A stretch of 64,000 bases of DNA from NCBI GenBank assembly GCA_051649245.1, contig JBOFGS010000019.1, positions 124,001 through 188,000 on the forward strand, in the 5' to 3' direction. Below the pieces are notes generated by a model. The model made no database searches. It saw only the letters and a program-made list of their open reading frames with translations, and was not told the DNA's origin. The position numbers and the translations under genes were made by a program. This stretch comes from Brevinema_A sp051649245 (GTDB lineage: Bacteria > Spirochaetota > Brevinematia > Brevinematales > Brevinemataceae). This document shows, piece after piece, positions 8,293-15,989 of this stretch; position 1 is the first letter of the stretch; each line of letters starts with the position of its first letter.

Positions 8293-8619
8293 TTATTTTT
8301 CTGATTTCACAGTAACTGAAATATTTTCTTTCTTTCTTCGGGCAACATTAATTGATTCATTTGCTGCATCAATAACAAGCAATGCTGTATTATTAGCTTC
8401 TTCTGGTTGATTGTTTTCAAGCTCTTTATTCATTTTGTCAAAAAGGCGTTTCGCGATCTTGTATTCTTTTGCAGCAAGTCTTGGTGCCTCCGCAACTCTT
8501 GCTCTTTCCATAGCTTCTGTAGCTAATACTGTGTTTCTTATATCCGGTTTTTTACAAGCTGTTACCGTAAATACTCCACAAAGTGCAACAGCAACAAGAA
8601 TAACTTTAATGTTTTTCAT
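8293..8619 (-). CDS. small lipoprotein related to the LysM lipoprotein N terminus
   Basis: 108 residues from ATG 8619 behind GGAGG. Signal peptide with lipobox FTVTAC (Cys22). The mature part, beginning with LATEAMERARVAEAP and then helical segments YKIAKRLFDKMNKELE and ALLVIDAANESINVARR, matches the first domain of the neighbouring LysM lipoprotein closely, so the two are tandem paralogs. It lacks the LysM, so may be a shorter partner of the same envelope assembly. Function unknown. Confidence 0.75.
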   Translation of the reverse strand: MKNIKVILVAVALCGVFTVTACKKPDIRNTVLATEAMERARVAEAPRLAAKEYKIAKRLFDKMNKELENNQPEEANNTALLVIDAANESINVARRKKENISVTVKSEK

Positions 8620-8679
8620 TATATTGTTCCTCCAAAATATATTCGAATAAATAAAAACATATTTTACTATATACGTTAG

Positions 8680-8708
8680 ATTATAATAAAATTTTATGAA
8701 ATTTGCAA
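8680..8708 (-). promoter_or_regulatory. promoter of the lipoprotein pair
   Basis: Minus strand TTGCAA (8703-8708), 17-nt spacer, TATAAT (8680-8685), about 60 nt before the first ATG. Confidence 0.7.
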
Positions 8709-8748
8709 ATATTATTTTAATAGATTTGAATTTATGTTCTCTTTTGCC

Positions 8749-8770
8749 ATATGATATCACGATATCATAT
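8749..8770. promoter_or_regulatory. 10-bp perfect inverted repeat upstream of the lipoprotein promoter
   Basis: ATATGATATC, 2 nt, GATATCATAT. Its centre is about 50 bp upstream of the -35 box, a position and symmetry that fit an operator for a dimeric regulator. No regulator gene is adjacent. Confidence 0.35.
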
Positions 8771-8787
8771 TATTTGATGACACATAA

Positions 8788-8821
8788 ATAATGTTGTACA
8801 AGATCTCTTATACAACATTAT
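8788..8821 (-). terminator. possible terminator of the flagellar junction operon
   Basis: Perfect 11-bp stem (ATAATGTTGTA and complement) with a 12-nt loop, 8 nt after the csrA stop. The following minus-strand sequence (TTATGTGTC) is only weakly T-rich, so it may instead stabilise the mRNA end. Confidence 0.5.
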
Positions 8822-8829
8822 ATCATATT

Positions 8830-9054
8830 TTACGATTTATTTTTGAAAATATTTTTAATATTTTTAACAGAATTAGCTTGTGCACGATGATTTTCTAGCG
8901 AAACTTCATCTAAAATTTCCTTTCGTAAAATTTTTATTTCCTTAGGTGCTACAATACCAATCTTTACTTGATCCATTTTAATATCAACAATTTTTATTTC
9001 TATATTATCATTAATGATAATTGATTCACTTTCCTTCCTTGACAGAACCAACAT
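8830..9054 (-). CDS. csrA: CsrA, RNA-binding translational regulator
   Basis: 74 residues. It begins MLVLSRKESESIIINDNIEI, with the RNA-contacting Leu4/Arg6 strand and the second site around Arg44 (IKILRKEI). CsrA dimers bind GGA motifs at ribosome binding sites, usually repressing translation. It sits 27 nt downstream of fliW; FliW is the known protein antagonist of CsrA in Bacillus and Campylobacter, so a flagellin-feedback circuit is likely. GGAGG precedes the ATG. Confidence 0.96.
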   Translation of the reverse strand: MLVLSRKESESIIINDNIEIKIVDIKMDQVKIGIVAPKEIKILRKEILDEVSLENHRAQANSVKNIKNIFKNKS

Positions 9055-9081
9055 ACGCCCTCCTTGGCTTTCCTTGCTTAA

Positions 9082-9531
9082 CTATACAACACTGACTTTT
9101 TTAGGAAACAAACGGCATGTGGTGGTATAATAGGAACAGTTTGAAATAGTTTGAATTGCAAATCCATTTTTCTTATTAATAATAACAGGGCCAAGAATAT
9201 TCATGGTGATATCTTCAATATTTTCTGAAATTGTTACAATAGCAAAATCATACAGATCCTCATGATTCTCAAATTCCAAAACAGAAGCATCATCATCATT
9301 AATATCCAAAACATAATCAGATAAAAACAAACTAGGCTGGGTCAGTGTAAAAGAAACATTGATATCTTCTTTACTTTGTAAAATAGTAAACTGCTCAGGT
9401 TCTTGTAAAGGAATTAAATAAAATTCAGTCAAATATTCAAAACCAAAAAGTGGCTTTTTAAAAGTCACGGAGGTACATTGAGAAACCTCAATATCACCAA
9501 AATCTCTTGTCTTAATCATATTATTACTCAC
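9082..9531 (-). CDS. fliW: FliW, flagellar assembly factor and CsrA antagonist
   Basis: 149 residues, normal length. The family pattern is clear: TRDFGDIEV, FKKPLFGFEYLTEFYLIPL, then DYVLDINDDD and a C-terminal NKKNGFAIQTI. FliW binds flagellin or CsrA, linking filament assembly to translation. I keep the GTG start at 9531 because GAGGAG lies 6 nt upstream; the ATG four codons in would be too far. Between flgL and csrA. Confidence 0.94.
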   Translation of the reverse strand: MSNNMIKTRDFGDIEVSQCTSVTFKKPLFGFEYLTEFYLIPLQEPEQFTILQSKEDINVSFTLTQPSLFLSDYVLDINDDDASVLEFENHEDLYDFAIVTISENIEDITMNILGPVIINKKNGFAIQTISNCSYYTTTCRLFPKKVSVV

Positions 9532-9588
9532 AATTTTCTCCTCTGAAAACTCTTTACATTATTAATAATCAACATCTCTTATTTTATA

Positions 9589-10842
9589 TTATCTTAAAAA
9601 ATCCATTAATGTTGGTGGTAATAATTTTGCACCAACATTTAATGCAACTTGATGTGCAAATTCAGCCATCTTCAACTCAGAAATAGTGGTTGGATAATCG
9701 GTATCAACAGCGTCTGATATTGCTTGTTTGAGATATATTGATTCTGCAGTGTTTCTTTCAAGCGTCATCGCCAAACGTTCTGATACAGCTCCTGTATAGG
9801 TACGATACCGAAGAATATTATTCATACTCTGATCCATCAATCCCAAATCTTCACCCCCAATAACAAACACATCATCTTTCAAAAGATCGTCTCTTACCTT
9901 GATTAAGGTATCAAAAATACTTGCTTGAGTTTTAACAGCAGTTGGAGCAAAATTCCTAATTCCTTCACTACCCCCATCAACCAATCCAAGATCTTGTAAC
10001 ACGGTACTTCCTGCGATATCTTGTATCCATGGTTGACGTGGTGAAATAGTAGTAATTCTAAAAAATGACTGTCCTTGTTGGTTTGTTTCGATACTTGCTT
10101 TTATTGTTAATTGAGCATCGTTTATTTTTTGAGCAATTGTTTCTAAATTATCACCACTAAAAATATTAATTTCTGTCCCTTCGATCATTATGTTAGAATC
10201 TTGTGTCGCAATATATCCGGCAACATTAGTATCGCCTTGAAGTATTGTTTTTTCTGTTTCAAAAATAGCTGTTCCAGCCAGCACAGAAGTAATACGATCA
10301 CTTCTGCCAATATCCATGACTTGTTCTTGCCCATTGCCAAAATAAGTTACTTTATCAACCAAAGGCATCCCTATCAATTCATTAAAATTTTCGGAAGTTC
10401 GATAAGGCTCCTTAGCATGTGATGTGCCTGCAAAAAGAGCGGTACCTTTGTACTGAGCATTAGCTGTAGAAGCCATTTGACGAATAATCTGATCAAGCTC
10501 GATACCCATTGCAAGACGATCATCTTTGACATACGTTCCATTTGCCGCTTGGACAATTAATTCCCTTGCTCTATGCAACGAATTATTTACAGACTCCAAC
10601 TGACCATCAATCACATCCATTTTATGACGACTGGAATTGATAATTCCATTGAATTTAGAAATATCAGACTGTCGTCGACTCCACTCCATGTAGTTTATGG
10701 TATTTGCAGGATCATCACTTGGAAGGAGAACTTTAAATCCTGTATTTAATTTTTTTTGAGTTTTTTGTAAATGCTCTGTCCTATTGTGTAAGCTGTTCAA
10801 AAAATCATTGTGCATAACACCTTGGGTAACTCTTCCCATCAT
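9589..10842 (-). CDS. flgL: FlgL, flagellar hook-filament junction protein
   Basis: 417 residues. The N-terminal D0/D1 coil has the flagellin-like stretch TQKKLNTGFKVLLPSDDPAN, and the C-terminal D0 coil ends with ISELKMAEFAHQVALNVGAK. The central region (about 120-330) is the variable surface domain. It joins FlgK to the first filament subunits. Start ATG 10842 with AGGAG; a second ATG follows directly. It lies 37 nt downstream of flgK. Confidence 0.93.
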   Translation of the reverse strand: MMGRVTQGVMHNDFLNSLHNRTEHLQKTQKKLNTGFKVLLPSDDPANTINYMEWSRRQSDISKFNGIINSSRHKMDVIDGQLESVNNSLHRARELIVQAANGTYVKDDRLAMGIELDQIIRQMASTANAQYKGTALFAGTSHAKEPYRTSENFNELIGMPLVDKVTYFGNGQEQVMDIGRSDRITSVLAGTAIFETEKTILQGDTNVAGYIATQDSNIMIEGTEINIFSGDNLETIAQKINDAQLTIKASIETNQQGQSFFRITTISPRQPWIQDIAGSTVLQDLGLVDGGSEGIRNFAPTAVKTQASIFDTLIKVRDDLLKDDVFVIGGEDLGLMDQSMNNILRYRTYTGAVSERLAMTLERNTAESIYLKQAISDAVDTDYPTTISELKMAEFAHQVALNVGAKLLPPTLMDFLR

Positions 10843-10879
10843 ATGTTTGCTCCTAAGTTATAATAACTGTTTTATTGTA

Positions 10880-12787
10880 CTAGACACCCATTCTGTTAAT
10901 AATAACATCCAACAAACGATCTGTTGTCGAAACAAGTCTGGCAGCAGCGTTATAAGCGTGTTGGAATGTAATCATTTTTGCCATTTCATCGTCAACACTG
11001 ACTCCGGAAATTTTTGTTCTTAGTTTTGTGAGTGAGTCAGATACTGCGTCTGTCTTATCAAAAGAACGAATAGCTTGTTCCGATAAAGTTCCTGCTTTAG
11101 CAACCGTTTGCTCAAAATAATCAGCAAATGTTTCCGCTCTACCTGTCATTAACGTTTCAAAACGGAGATTTGCAATCGCTAATGAGTTTCTATTATCGTT
11201 AAATCCAGTGGGTGTGTCGGGGTTTCCGTTACCTTCGGTATCAAATCCCCCAGCTGCAGCCAAGGCCTCCGGTCTTTTTTCAATAGCTGTATCCAACGCC
11301 ATCCACCCTGCAGAATTATGATCCGGTGTCAACGACACAAGATTTCTTGGGGTACGAAGTATAGTCAGAGCATCGGGATTTTGCCAATTAAACGCACCAT
11401 CTTGACCAGAAGCCTGAAGAACACCTGCCACTCCAGTTAAAAAATCACCGGAATCTTCAATGTGACGGATAACAAAATTTGGAAATTCTTTTCTAGAAGC
11501 AGCATTTGCTTTGAAGGATAAACGCCCTTGAGGATCCAAAAAAGCTGTCATTTCGGCACCAGATTTGTTGATACGATCAACAACGGTCTCAACAGTGTCA
11601 CTGGCTGTATAATCGATCATAATATCTTGTCCGTTAGGACTGTTAGGACCGAGATTTATGGTACCATTTGAACCAACAATGGTATGTGCTGTAAGTTTTT
11701 CATATCCTGTAATTCTAAATAATGCCGTACCGTCCAAAACACCATCTTCATTAAAATCTACAGAACCTTCTGCATTTTTAGCCAAAGAAAACTCTTTAAA
11801 AAACGGATTATTTGTCTCGCCATTTAACCCAAATCCTTCTCTATGAACTGAATTGACACCATCCATCAACCCATAAGCAAAAGAATCCAATCGTGTTATC
11901 ATTTCATCAACATCACGATCACGTACTTCAACAAGACCGGAAATCTCGCCTTTTCCAAGATTAATCACTTCTGATGTTTGTTGCCAACGAGCAGTTACAA
12001 AACCTTTATTGTTGGGATCGGAATAAGCTTCTACTTTAGCAAAGGTATCTCCCTGTACTAATTTTTCAGCACCAATATAAACAATAAATTCTTGAGGGTT
12101 ATTTCGTTCAAGACGAATATCCGCCAGTTTTGATAATTCATCGATCATCAAATCTCTTTTATCATAAAGATCATTAGGAAGACTACCTGTTAGTTCTTGT
12201 TTTTTTATCTGATTGTTTAGTATTGATAATGTTTCTGCAATATCATTGAGTCGATTGATTTTTTGTTCTACTAATGCATTTGTTTGTGTTTGAATACCAA
12301 CCAATGCATTATGCTGAGCACGAAAACTTTGTGTTAATGTTTTTGCCCGTTCTATCAAATGAATTCTTGTAGCATCATCAGTTGGAGAGTCAGCAACAGA
12401 CTGCCAAGAATCCCAAAACGCCTCGAGATCGGTGCGGATATTTGAATTTCCTGGCTCATTAAGCAACATTTCGACTTGATTGAGCATTGTTTTTTTTTGC
12501 GACCAAAAACCAAGTCCTCCATTTTCAAAAACAATCCTATCATCTAAATAAACATCCCTAATACGAGCAATCTCCTCAGATGTTACCCCTGTCCCAAGCT
12601 GTCCTGGCATATTTGGTTTTGTAAAACTATTGGGAAACAATGCAGGCATTGTTTTTTGAGTAGCACGTTGACGAGTATAGCCTTCGGTATTAAGATTATT
12701 TAAGTTGTGACTAACAGTTTGGAGTCCTTTTTGAGATGTTTGCAACGCACCTCTGCCCATCTCTAATCCTAAAAATGATGATATCAT
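10880..12787 (-). CDS. flgK: FlgK, flagellar hook-associated protein 1
   Basis: 635 residues from ATG 12787, behind AAGGAG; the frame stays open upstream to 12814 without a better site. N-terminal D0 signature: LEMGRGALQTSQKGL then VSHNLNNLNTEGYTRQR, the rod-hook family motif. C-terminal D0: MAKMITFQHAYNAAARLVST. A long central domain covers about 190-540. It forms the hook-proximal part of the junction. Cotranscribed with flgN and flgL. Confidence 0.95.
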   Translation of the reverse strand: MISSFLGLEMGRGALQTSQKGLQTVSHNLNNLNTEGYTRQRATQKTMPALFPNSFTKPNMPGQLGTGVTSEEIARIRDVYLDDRIVFENGGLGFWSQKKTMLNQVEMLLNEPGNSNIRTDLEAFWDSWQSVADSPTDDATRIHLIERAKTLTQSFRAQHNALVGIQTQTNALVEQKINRLNDIAETLSILNNQIKKQELTGSLPNDLYDKRDLMIDELSKLADIRLERNNPQEFIVYIGAEKLVQGDTFAKVEAYSDPNNKGFVTARWQQTSEVINLGKGEISGLVEVRDRDVDEMITRLDSFAYGLMDGVNSVHREGFGLNGETNNPFFKEFSLAKNAEGSVDFNEDGVLDGTALFRITGYEKLTAHTIVGSNGTINLGPNSPNGQDIMIDYTASDTVETVVDRINKSGAEMTAFLDPQGRLSFKANAASRKEFPNFVIRHIEDSGDFLTGVAGVLQASGQDGAFNWQNPDALTILRTPRNLVSLTPDHNSAGWMALDTAIEKRPEALAAAGGFDTEGNGNPDTPTGFNDNRNSLAIANLRFETLMTGRAETFADYFEQTVAKAGTLSEQAIRSFDKTDAVSDSLTKLRTKISGVSVDDEMAKMITFQHAYNAAARLVSTTDRLLDVIINRMGV

Positions 12788-12866
12788 TTTTTCTCCTTCC
12801 AAATCAAACATCATGTAACATGATAGTATCTAACTAAATTAAGGTCATTAATGTCGATTTATTACG

Positions 12867-13376
12867 TTATACAATTTGGTCTAACAGATTTAAACTGGAT
12901 TCAGAAGATTGACGCATCGTACCAAAGTAATTATATTGGTCAGATATACCATGATCATCTGTTATCAAATCTAAAATTTGTCCGAAAATTTCTGAGTGAC
13001 TAGTCAGGACATAATTATTTCTTTCTGTAGCAATGCTAATACGATCACAAATTTTTCTAATTTCCAAACAACAATCACGAATTGCATCTTGAAATTCATG
13101 AGGGATCTTATGCATAAATTCTGTTATGGTCAAAACTGGATCAAAGCCTAATATTGTTGATAATTGATCCGTGGCGTCTTGACGTTTTTTTTCATAAAGA
13201 TTGATCACTCCAATCAATTCCTCTTCTTTTTCATTTAATTGATTTAATAAGAAAAAATCAACATTTCTGATAGCTTCATATTTGTGATCTTCGAGTTCCA
13301 ACATATGTGTTAATGTTGATTGAATCGATATTAAAATTTCTTTTAATAGAATAAGAGTATTTGAAACATCTTTCAT
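12867..13376 (-). CDS. flgN: FlgN-like export chaperone for FlgK/FlgL
   Basis: 169 residues from ATG 13376, behind AAGGAGG. All helical, with the FlgN-type early pattern LLKEILISIQSTLTHMLELEDHK and LNQLNEKEEELIGVINLYEKKR. A late region HSEIFGQILDLI resembles the FlgK-binding helix of FlgN proteins. The family is weakly conserved; immediate placement upstream of flgK-flgL makes the call much safer. Confidence 0.78.
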   Translation of the reverse strand: MKDVSNTLILLKEILISIQSTLTHMLELEDHKYEAIRNVDFFLLNQLNEKEEELIGVINLYEKKRQDATDQLSTILGFDPVLTITEFMHKIPHEFQDAIRDCCLEIRKICDRISIATERNNYVLTSHSEIFGQILDLITDDHGISDQYNYFGTMRQSSESSLNLLDQIV

Positions 13377-13467
13377 CGTTTCCTCCTTCTCAATAGTTGT
13401 ATCTATCAATTTATTTCTTATAAAAGAAACAATATCCAATAAAATAGATTGTTGATTAGCTATATAA

Positions 13468-13494
13468 GGATCGGATTTTTAGAAAATTACTTTA
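13468..13494 (-). promoter_or_regulatory. sigma-28-like promoter of flgN-flgK-flgL-fliW-csrA
   Basis: Minus strand TAAA (13491-13494), 15 nt, TCCGATCC (13468-13475); enteric FliA consensus is TAAA, 15 nt, GCCGATAA. The predicted start is about 85 nt before flgN. The same spacing and TCCGA core occur before fliY. Confidence 0.55.
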
Positions 13495-13553
13495 TAAAAA
13501 ATGATAATATTATTTTTCTCATGCAATATATATGAAATAAAAGATAAAAAACA

Positions 13554-13583
13554 TTGCTAAAAGAATGAAAAATATGTTATAAT
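13554..13583 (+). promoter_or_regulatory. promoter of rplY-pth
   Basis: TTGCTA (13554-13559), 18-nt spacer, TATAAT (13578-13583) with an upstream TG in the extended -10 position (ATGTTATAAT). Confidence 0.7.
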
Positions 13584-13608
13584 AGAAGATAACTTGCTTG
13601 AATCACGA

Positions 13609-13670
13609 CTTAAATCATTAAGATTTAAGCTGGTTGTAGGTTGTTAAACCGATACCCAGAGGAGGCCTCT
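13609..13670 (+). promoter_or_regulatory. structured rplY leader with sequestered ribosome binding site
   Basis: An 8-bp hairpin (13609-13616 with 13622-13629, CTTAAATC and complement) is followed by a small 5-bp hairpin, AGAGG-AGG-CCTCT (13658-13670), that encloses the Shine-Dalgarno GAGGAGG of rplY. The start codon is 3 nt further on. Confidence 0.45.
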
Positions 13671-13672
13671 TT

Positions 13673-14236
13673 ATGGCAGAAAAAAAATGGTCCACAACTC
13701 TTTTAGAGGGACAATTACGCACTGTATCCACAAAAAGTGCAAACAAAAAATTAAGAGCGGAATTCAGACTTCCAGCTGTGATTTATGGATCAAAAATCAC
13801 AGAAAACATCAATATTTCTATTGATTATGTTGCTTTTGAAAAATTGTTCCCAGTCAATGAAAGACATATTCCTTTTACTTTAAAAGTAGATGGCAAAGAA
13901 TACAATAACATTATTATTAAAGATTATAAGATTGATCCTATTTCTCGTCGTTTTATGCATATAGATTTTTATTTATTGGAAAAAGGACATCCTTTCAGTA
14001 CATTTATTCCTATTGAATTTGAAGGAACACCAGTAGGTGTTCGTGAAGGTGGAAATCTTCTTACCTACGTAAGAAAAGTATTAATCGAAGCGACTCCTGA
14101 ACATATGCCTACAAAATTAACAGTCAATATTGCCAATCTTCAACGTAAAAGAAATGTTATTGTACGTGATTTGGATGTGCCAGCAAATTGTAAAATTAAA
14201 ACTAATCAAGGAACCGTACTAACCGAAGTAAAATAG
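13673..14236 (+). CDS. rplY: Ribosomal protein L25 (TL5/Ctc form)
   Basis: 187 residues: an N-terminal 5S-rRNA-binding L25 domain (about 5-92; KLRAEFRLPAVIYGSK is the family start) and the extra C-terminal beta domain found in Ctc/TL5 proteins (about 100-185; PIEFEGTPVGVREGGNL). It protects 5S rRNA in the large subunit. Pairing with pth directly downstream is conserved in many bacteria. Confidence 0.95.
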   Translation: MAEKKWSTTLLEGQLRTVSTKSANKKLRAEFRLPAVIYGSKITENINISIDYVAFEKLFPVNERHIPFTLKVDGKEYNNIIIKDYKIDPISRRFMHIDFYLLEKGHPFSTFIPIEFEGTPVGVREGGNLLTYVRKVLIEATPEHMPTKLTVNIANLQRKRNVIVRDLDVPANCKIKTNQGTVLTEVK

Positions 14237-14301
14237 TTTCAATAATATCTTAATTAATAATTATATGATATAATTAGAATTTTATAAATGAGGGGGACTA
14301 T

Positions 14302-14883
14302 GTGAAGCTAGTAGTTGGATTAGGGAATCCTGGGGATCGCTTTGAAAAAACAAGGCACAATCTTGGTTTTTTAGTTCTAGATCATTTAGCAAAACGACAC
14401 AAAGTTTCGATTGATATTAAAAAGAAAAAATCATTGATTGGCAAATTACGTTTTAACAATGAAAAAATTATTATTCTCAAACCTCAAACATTTATTAATT
14501 TAAGTGGTGAAGCCGTACTTTATATGGCTAGCTTCTTAAGAATTCAACCACAAGATATTATTGTTGTTTGTGATGATGCTAATCTAGAGCTTGGAAAATT
14601 ATCGGTGAGAAAATATGGATCATCTGGTGGTCATAATGGCATCAAGTCATTAATAAAATTCTTAAAAGCAGATAACTTTCCAAGAGTACGAATAGGAATT
14701 GGTCGACCTGATAATAGATCTTTGGAGTCACATGTACTCGGTTCATTTTCAAAAGATGAGTTTAAAAAATTAACTCCATCTATAGACACAGCATGTGATA
14801 TGATAGAACAAATCTTGTGTGGTGATATTGATTCTTGTGTAGAAAATGGAATTCTTGAAATTCCACAACTAGTAACATACTAA
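14302..14883 (+). CDS. pth: Peptidyl-tRNA hydrolase
   Basis: 193 residues, GTG start at 14302 behind AGGGGG. It begins VVGLGNPGDRFEKTRHNLGF, with the catalytic His in TRHNLGF, the Asn of PQTFINLSG, the Asp of VVCDDANLELG and SSGGHNGIKS. It recycles peptidyl-tRNAs released from stalled ribosomes. Sixty-five nucleotides downstream of rplY, presumably one transcript. Confidence 0.96.
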   Translation: MKLVVGLGNPGDRFEKTRHNLGFLVLDHLAKRHKVSIDIKKKKSLIGKLRFNNEKIIILKPQTFINLSGEAVLYMASFLRIQPQDIIVVCDDANLELGKLSVRKYGSSGGHNGIKSLIKFLKADNFPRVRIGIGRPDNRSLESHVLGSFSKDEFKKLTPSIDTACDMIEQILCGDIDSCVENGILEIPQLVTY

Positions 14884-14886
14884 AAA

Positions 14887-14938
14887 ATATCATAAATAAA
14901 AAACCCTGTAAATTTACAGGGTTTTTTATTTATGATAT
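14887..14938. terminator. bidirectional terminator, perfect 26-bp palindrome
   Basis: Arms 14887-14912 and 14913-14938 are exactly complementary, with core CCCTGTAAATTTACAGGG flanked by A6 and T6. It serves pth on the plus strand and the barrel gene on the minus strand. Confidence 0.92.
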
Positions 14939-14947
14939 GAGATCAAT

Positions 14948-15472
14948 TTATTTTATTTTATTATAATTACCAAAACGGAATTTAAAACCAACAGTTCCAA
15001 AAATTTGATCAGCATGGAGTGCCATTCCTGTATTTAAGAAAAATTGTGGTGCGAGCATAAAGTTGAATCCTGTTTGAAATCCAACATGTATTCGATAAAT
15101 ACCAACAGTACCTGTTGAGGGAAGCAACTGCATACCCATACCAAGAGATACGTACCAGTCAATATTTCTTACAAATGTAAGATGCATTGTTGCCATAGGA
15201 GCAATGGTACCTGTCGTTCCACGACCAAAAAAGTTTGCAGAAGTATCGATCGTCAATCCCAAAGCGATTCCTGTTTTTGAAGGATTCCAAGCACCAAATA
15301 TCAATTCTACCGAAGGATTAAGTGACAATTGAGGACTACCAACAGGTGCAATATCAGCAGAACCAGCCCCTAAACCAATTCCTAAAAGTAAATTCCCTGC
15401 ACTATAGTTGTTAGCACCATATGCAGAACCGACAGTAATTACGGATATAAATAATATCGCTAATTTCTTCAT
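14948..15472 (-). CDS. small exported beta-barrel-like protein (174 aa)
   Basis: Signal peptide MKKLAILFISVITVGSAYG, then Gly- and aromatic-rich alternating strands (LLLGIGLGAGSAD, WYVSLGMGMQLLP, IHVGFQTGFNFMLAP) ending on a strand FGTVGFKFRFGNY, a layout typical of small outer-membrane barrels. GGAGA precedes the ATG. Similar in size and style to 6241-6783, with no proven homology. Function unknown. Confidence 0.68.
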   Translation of the reverse strand: MKKLAILFISVITVGSAYGANNYSAGNLLLGIGLGAGSADIAPVGSPQLSLNPSVELIFGAWNPSKTGIALGLTIDTSANFFGRGTTGTIAPMATMHLTFVRNIDWYVSLGMGMQLLPSTGTVGIYRIHVGFQTGFNFMLAPQFFLNTGMALHADQIFGTVGFKFRFGNYNKIK

Positions 15473-15517
15473 ATTTTCTCCTTAAAACTAAAAAATAATG
15501 TATAAATTGATTAAATA

Positions 15518-15805
15518 CTATGATAGTGATGATAAATAATCTGTGCATAGAGATATTTTTTGAGATTTCGTCATTTTTTTAATGAATAGCTCCCTTTTAA
15601 GAGCTTCAGAATGTGACTTTACTTGTTCTATGTAGACTATTTTTTTAGGGCGATGAATTTTTGTATATTTTGCACCTTTCCCCATTGTGTGTATATGGAA
15701 TCTTTTTTCAACATTTTTTGTGATCCCTGTATAAAAAGATCCATTTTGACACTCTAATATATAAACAAACCACGATGCGTTTTTTAAAGATAATAAATGT
15801 TCCAT
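15518..15805 (-). CDS. GIY-YIG domain protein (UPF0213-like)
   Basis: 95 residues, one GIY-YIG nuclease fold: FVYILECQNGSFYTGIT carries the paired motif, followed by the catalytic-type Arg in VEKRFHIH and the metal-binding Glu in ALKRELFIKK. Stand-alone proteins of this family are common and are usually not mobile. A promoter at 15812-15840 puts the transcription start at about the ATG itself, and there is no ribosome binding site, so the mRNA may be leaderless. Confidence 0.85.
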   Translation of the reverse strand: MEHLLSLKNASWFVYILECQNGSFYTGITKNVEKRFHIHTMGKGAKYTKIHRPKKIVYIEQVKSHSEALKRELFIKKMTKSQKISLCTDYLSSLS

Positions 15806-15811
15806 ATATAT

Positions 15812-15840
15812 AGTATAAATAATAAGATATATTTTTGCAA
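15812..15840 (-). promoter_or_regulatory. promoter of the GIY-YIG gene
   Basis: Minus strand TTGCAA (15835-15840), 17 nt, TATACT (15812-15817). Expected start is close to 15805, the A of the ATG. Confidence 0.55.
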
Positions 15841-15920
15841 TTATTTATATAAAATAACCACAAAGAACAATCATATTCTTAAAAACAATAAGAATTTCGT
15901 ATTGTTTTTTATAAATTCTC

Positions 15921-15947
15921 TAAAGCTTTTTCCGAAAATTCCGAAAA
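15921..15947 (+). promoter_or_regulatory. sigma-28-like promoter of fliY
   Basis: TAAA (15921-15924), 15 nt, TCCGAAAA (15940-15947), six of eight -10 positions matching GCCGATAA. Start predicted near 15954, about 36 nt before the ATG. Confidence 0.55.
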
Positions 15948-15989
15948 TTAATTTAGGTAAAGAGGAATACTACAAAAGTGGAGGGAAAA

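Noticed and set aside
8620..8760. N-terminal extension of the small lipoprotein
   Set aside because: It would put the signal peptide inside the protein and it contains the promoter; GGAGG marks ATG 8619.
15518..15805. GIY-YIG gene as part of a mobile intron or element
   Set aside because: It is a stand-alone UPF0213-type protein; no intron, repeats or split host gene surround it.
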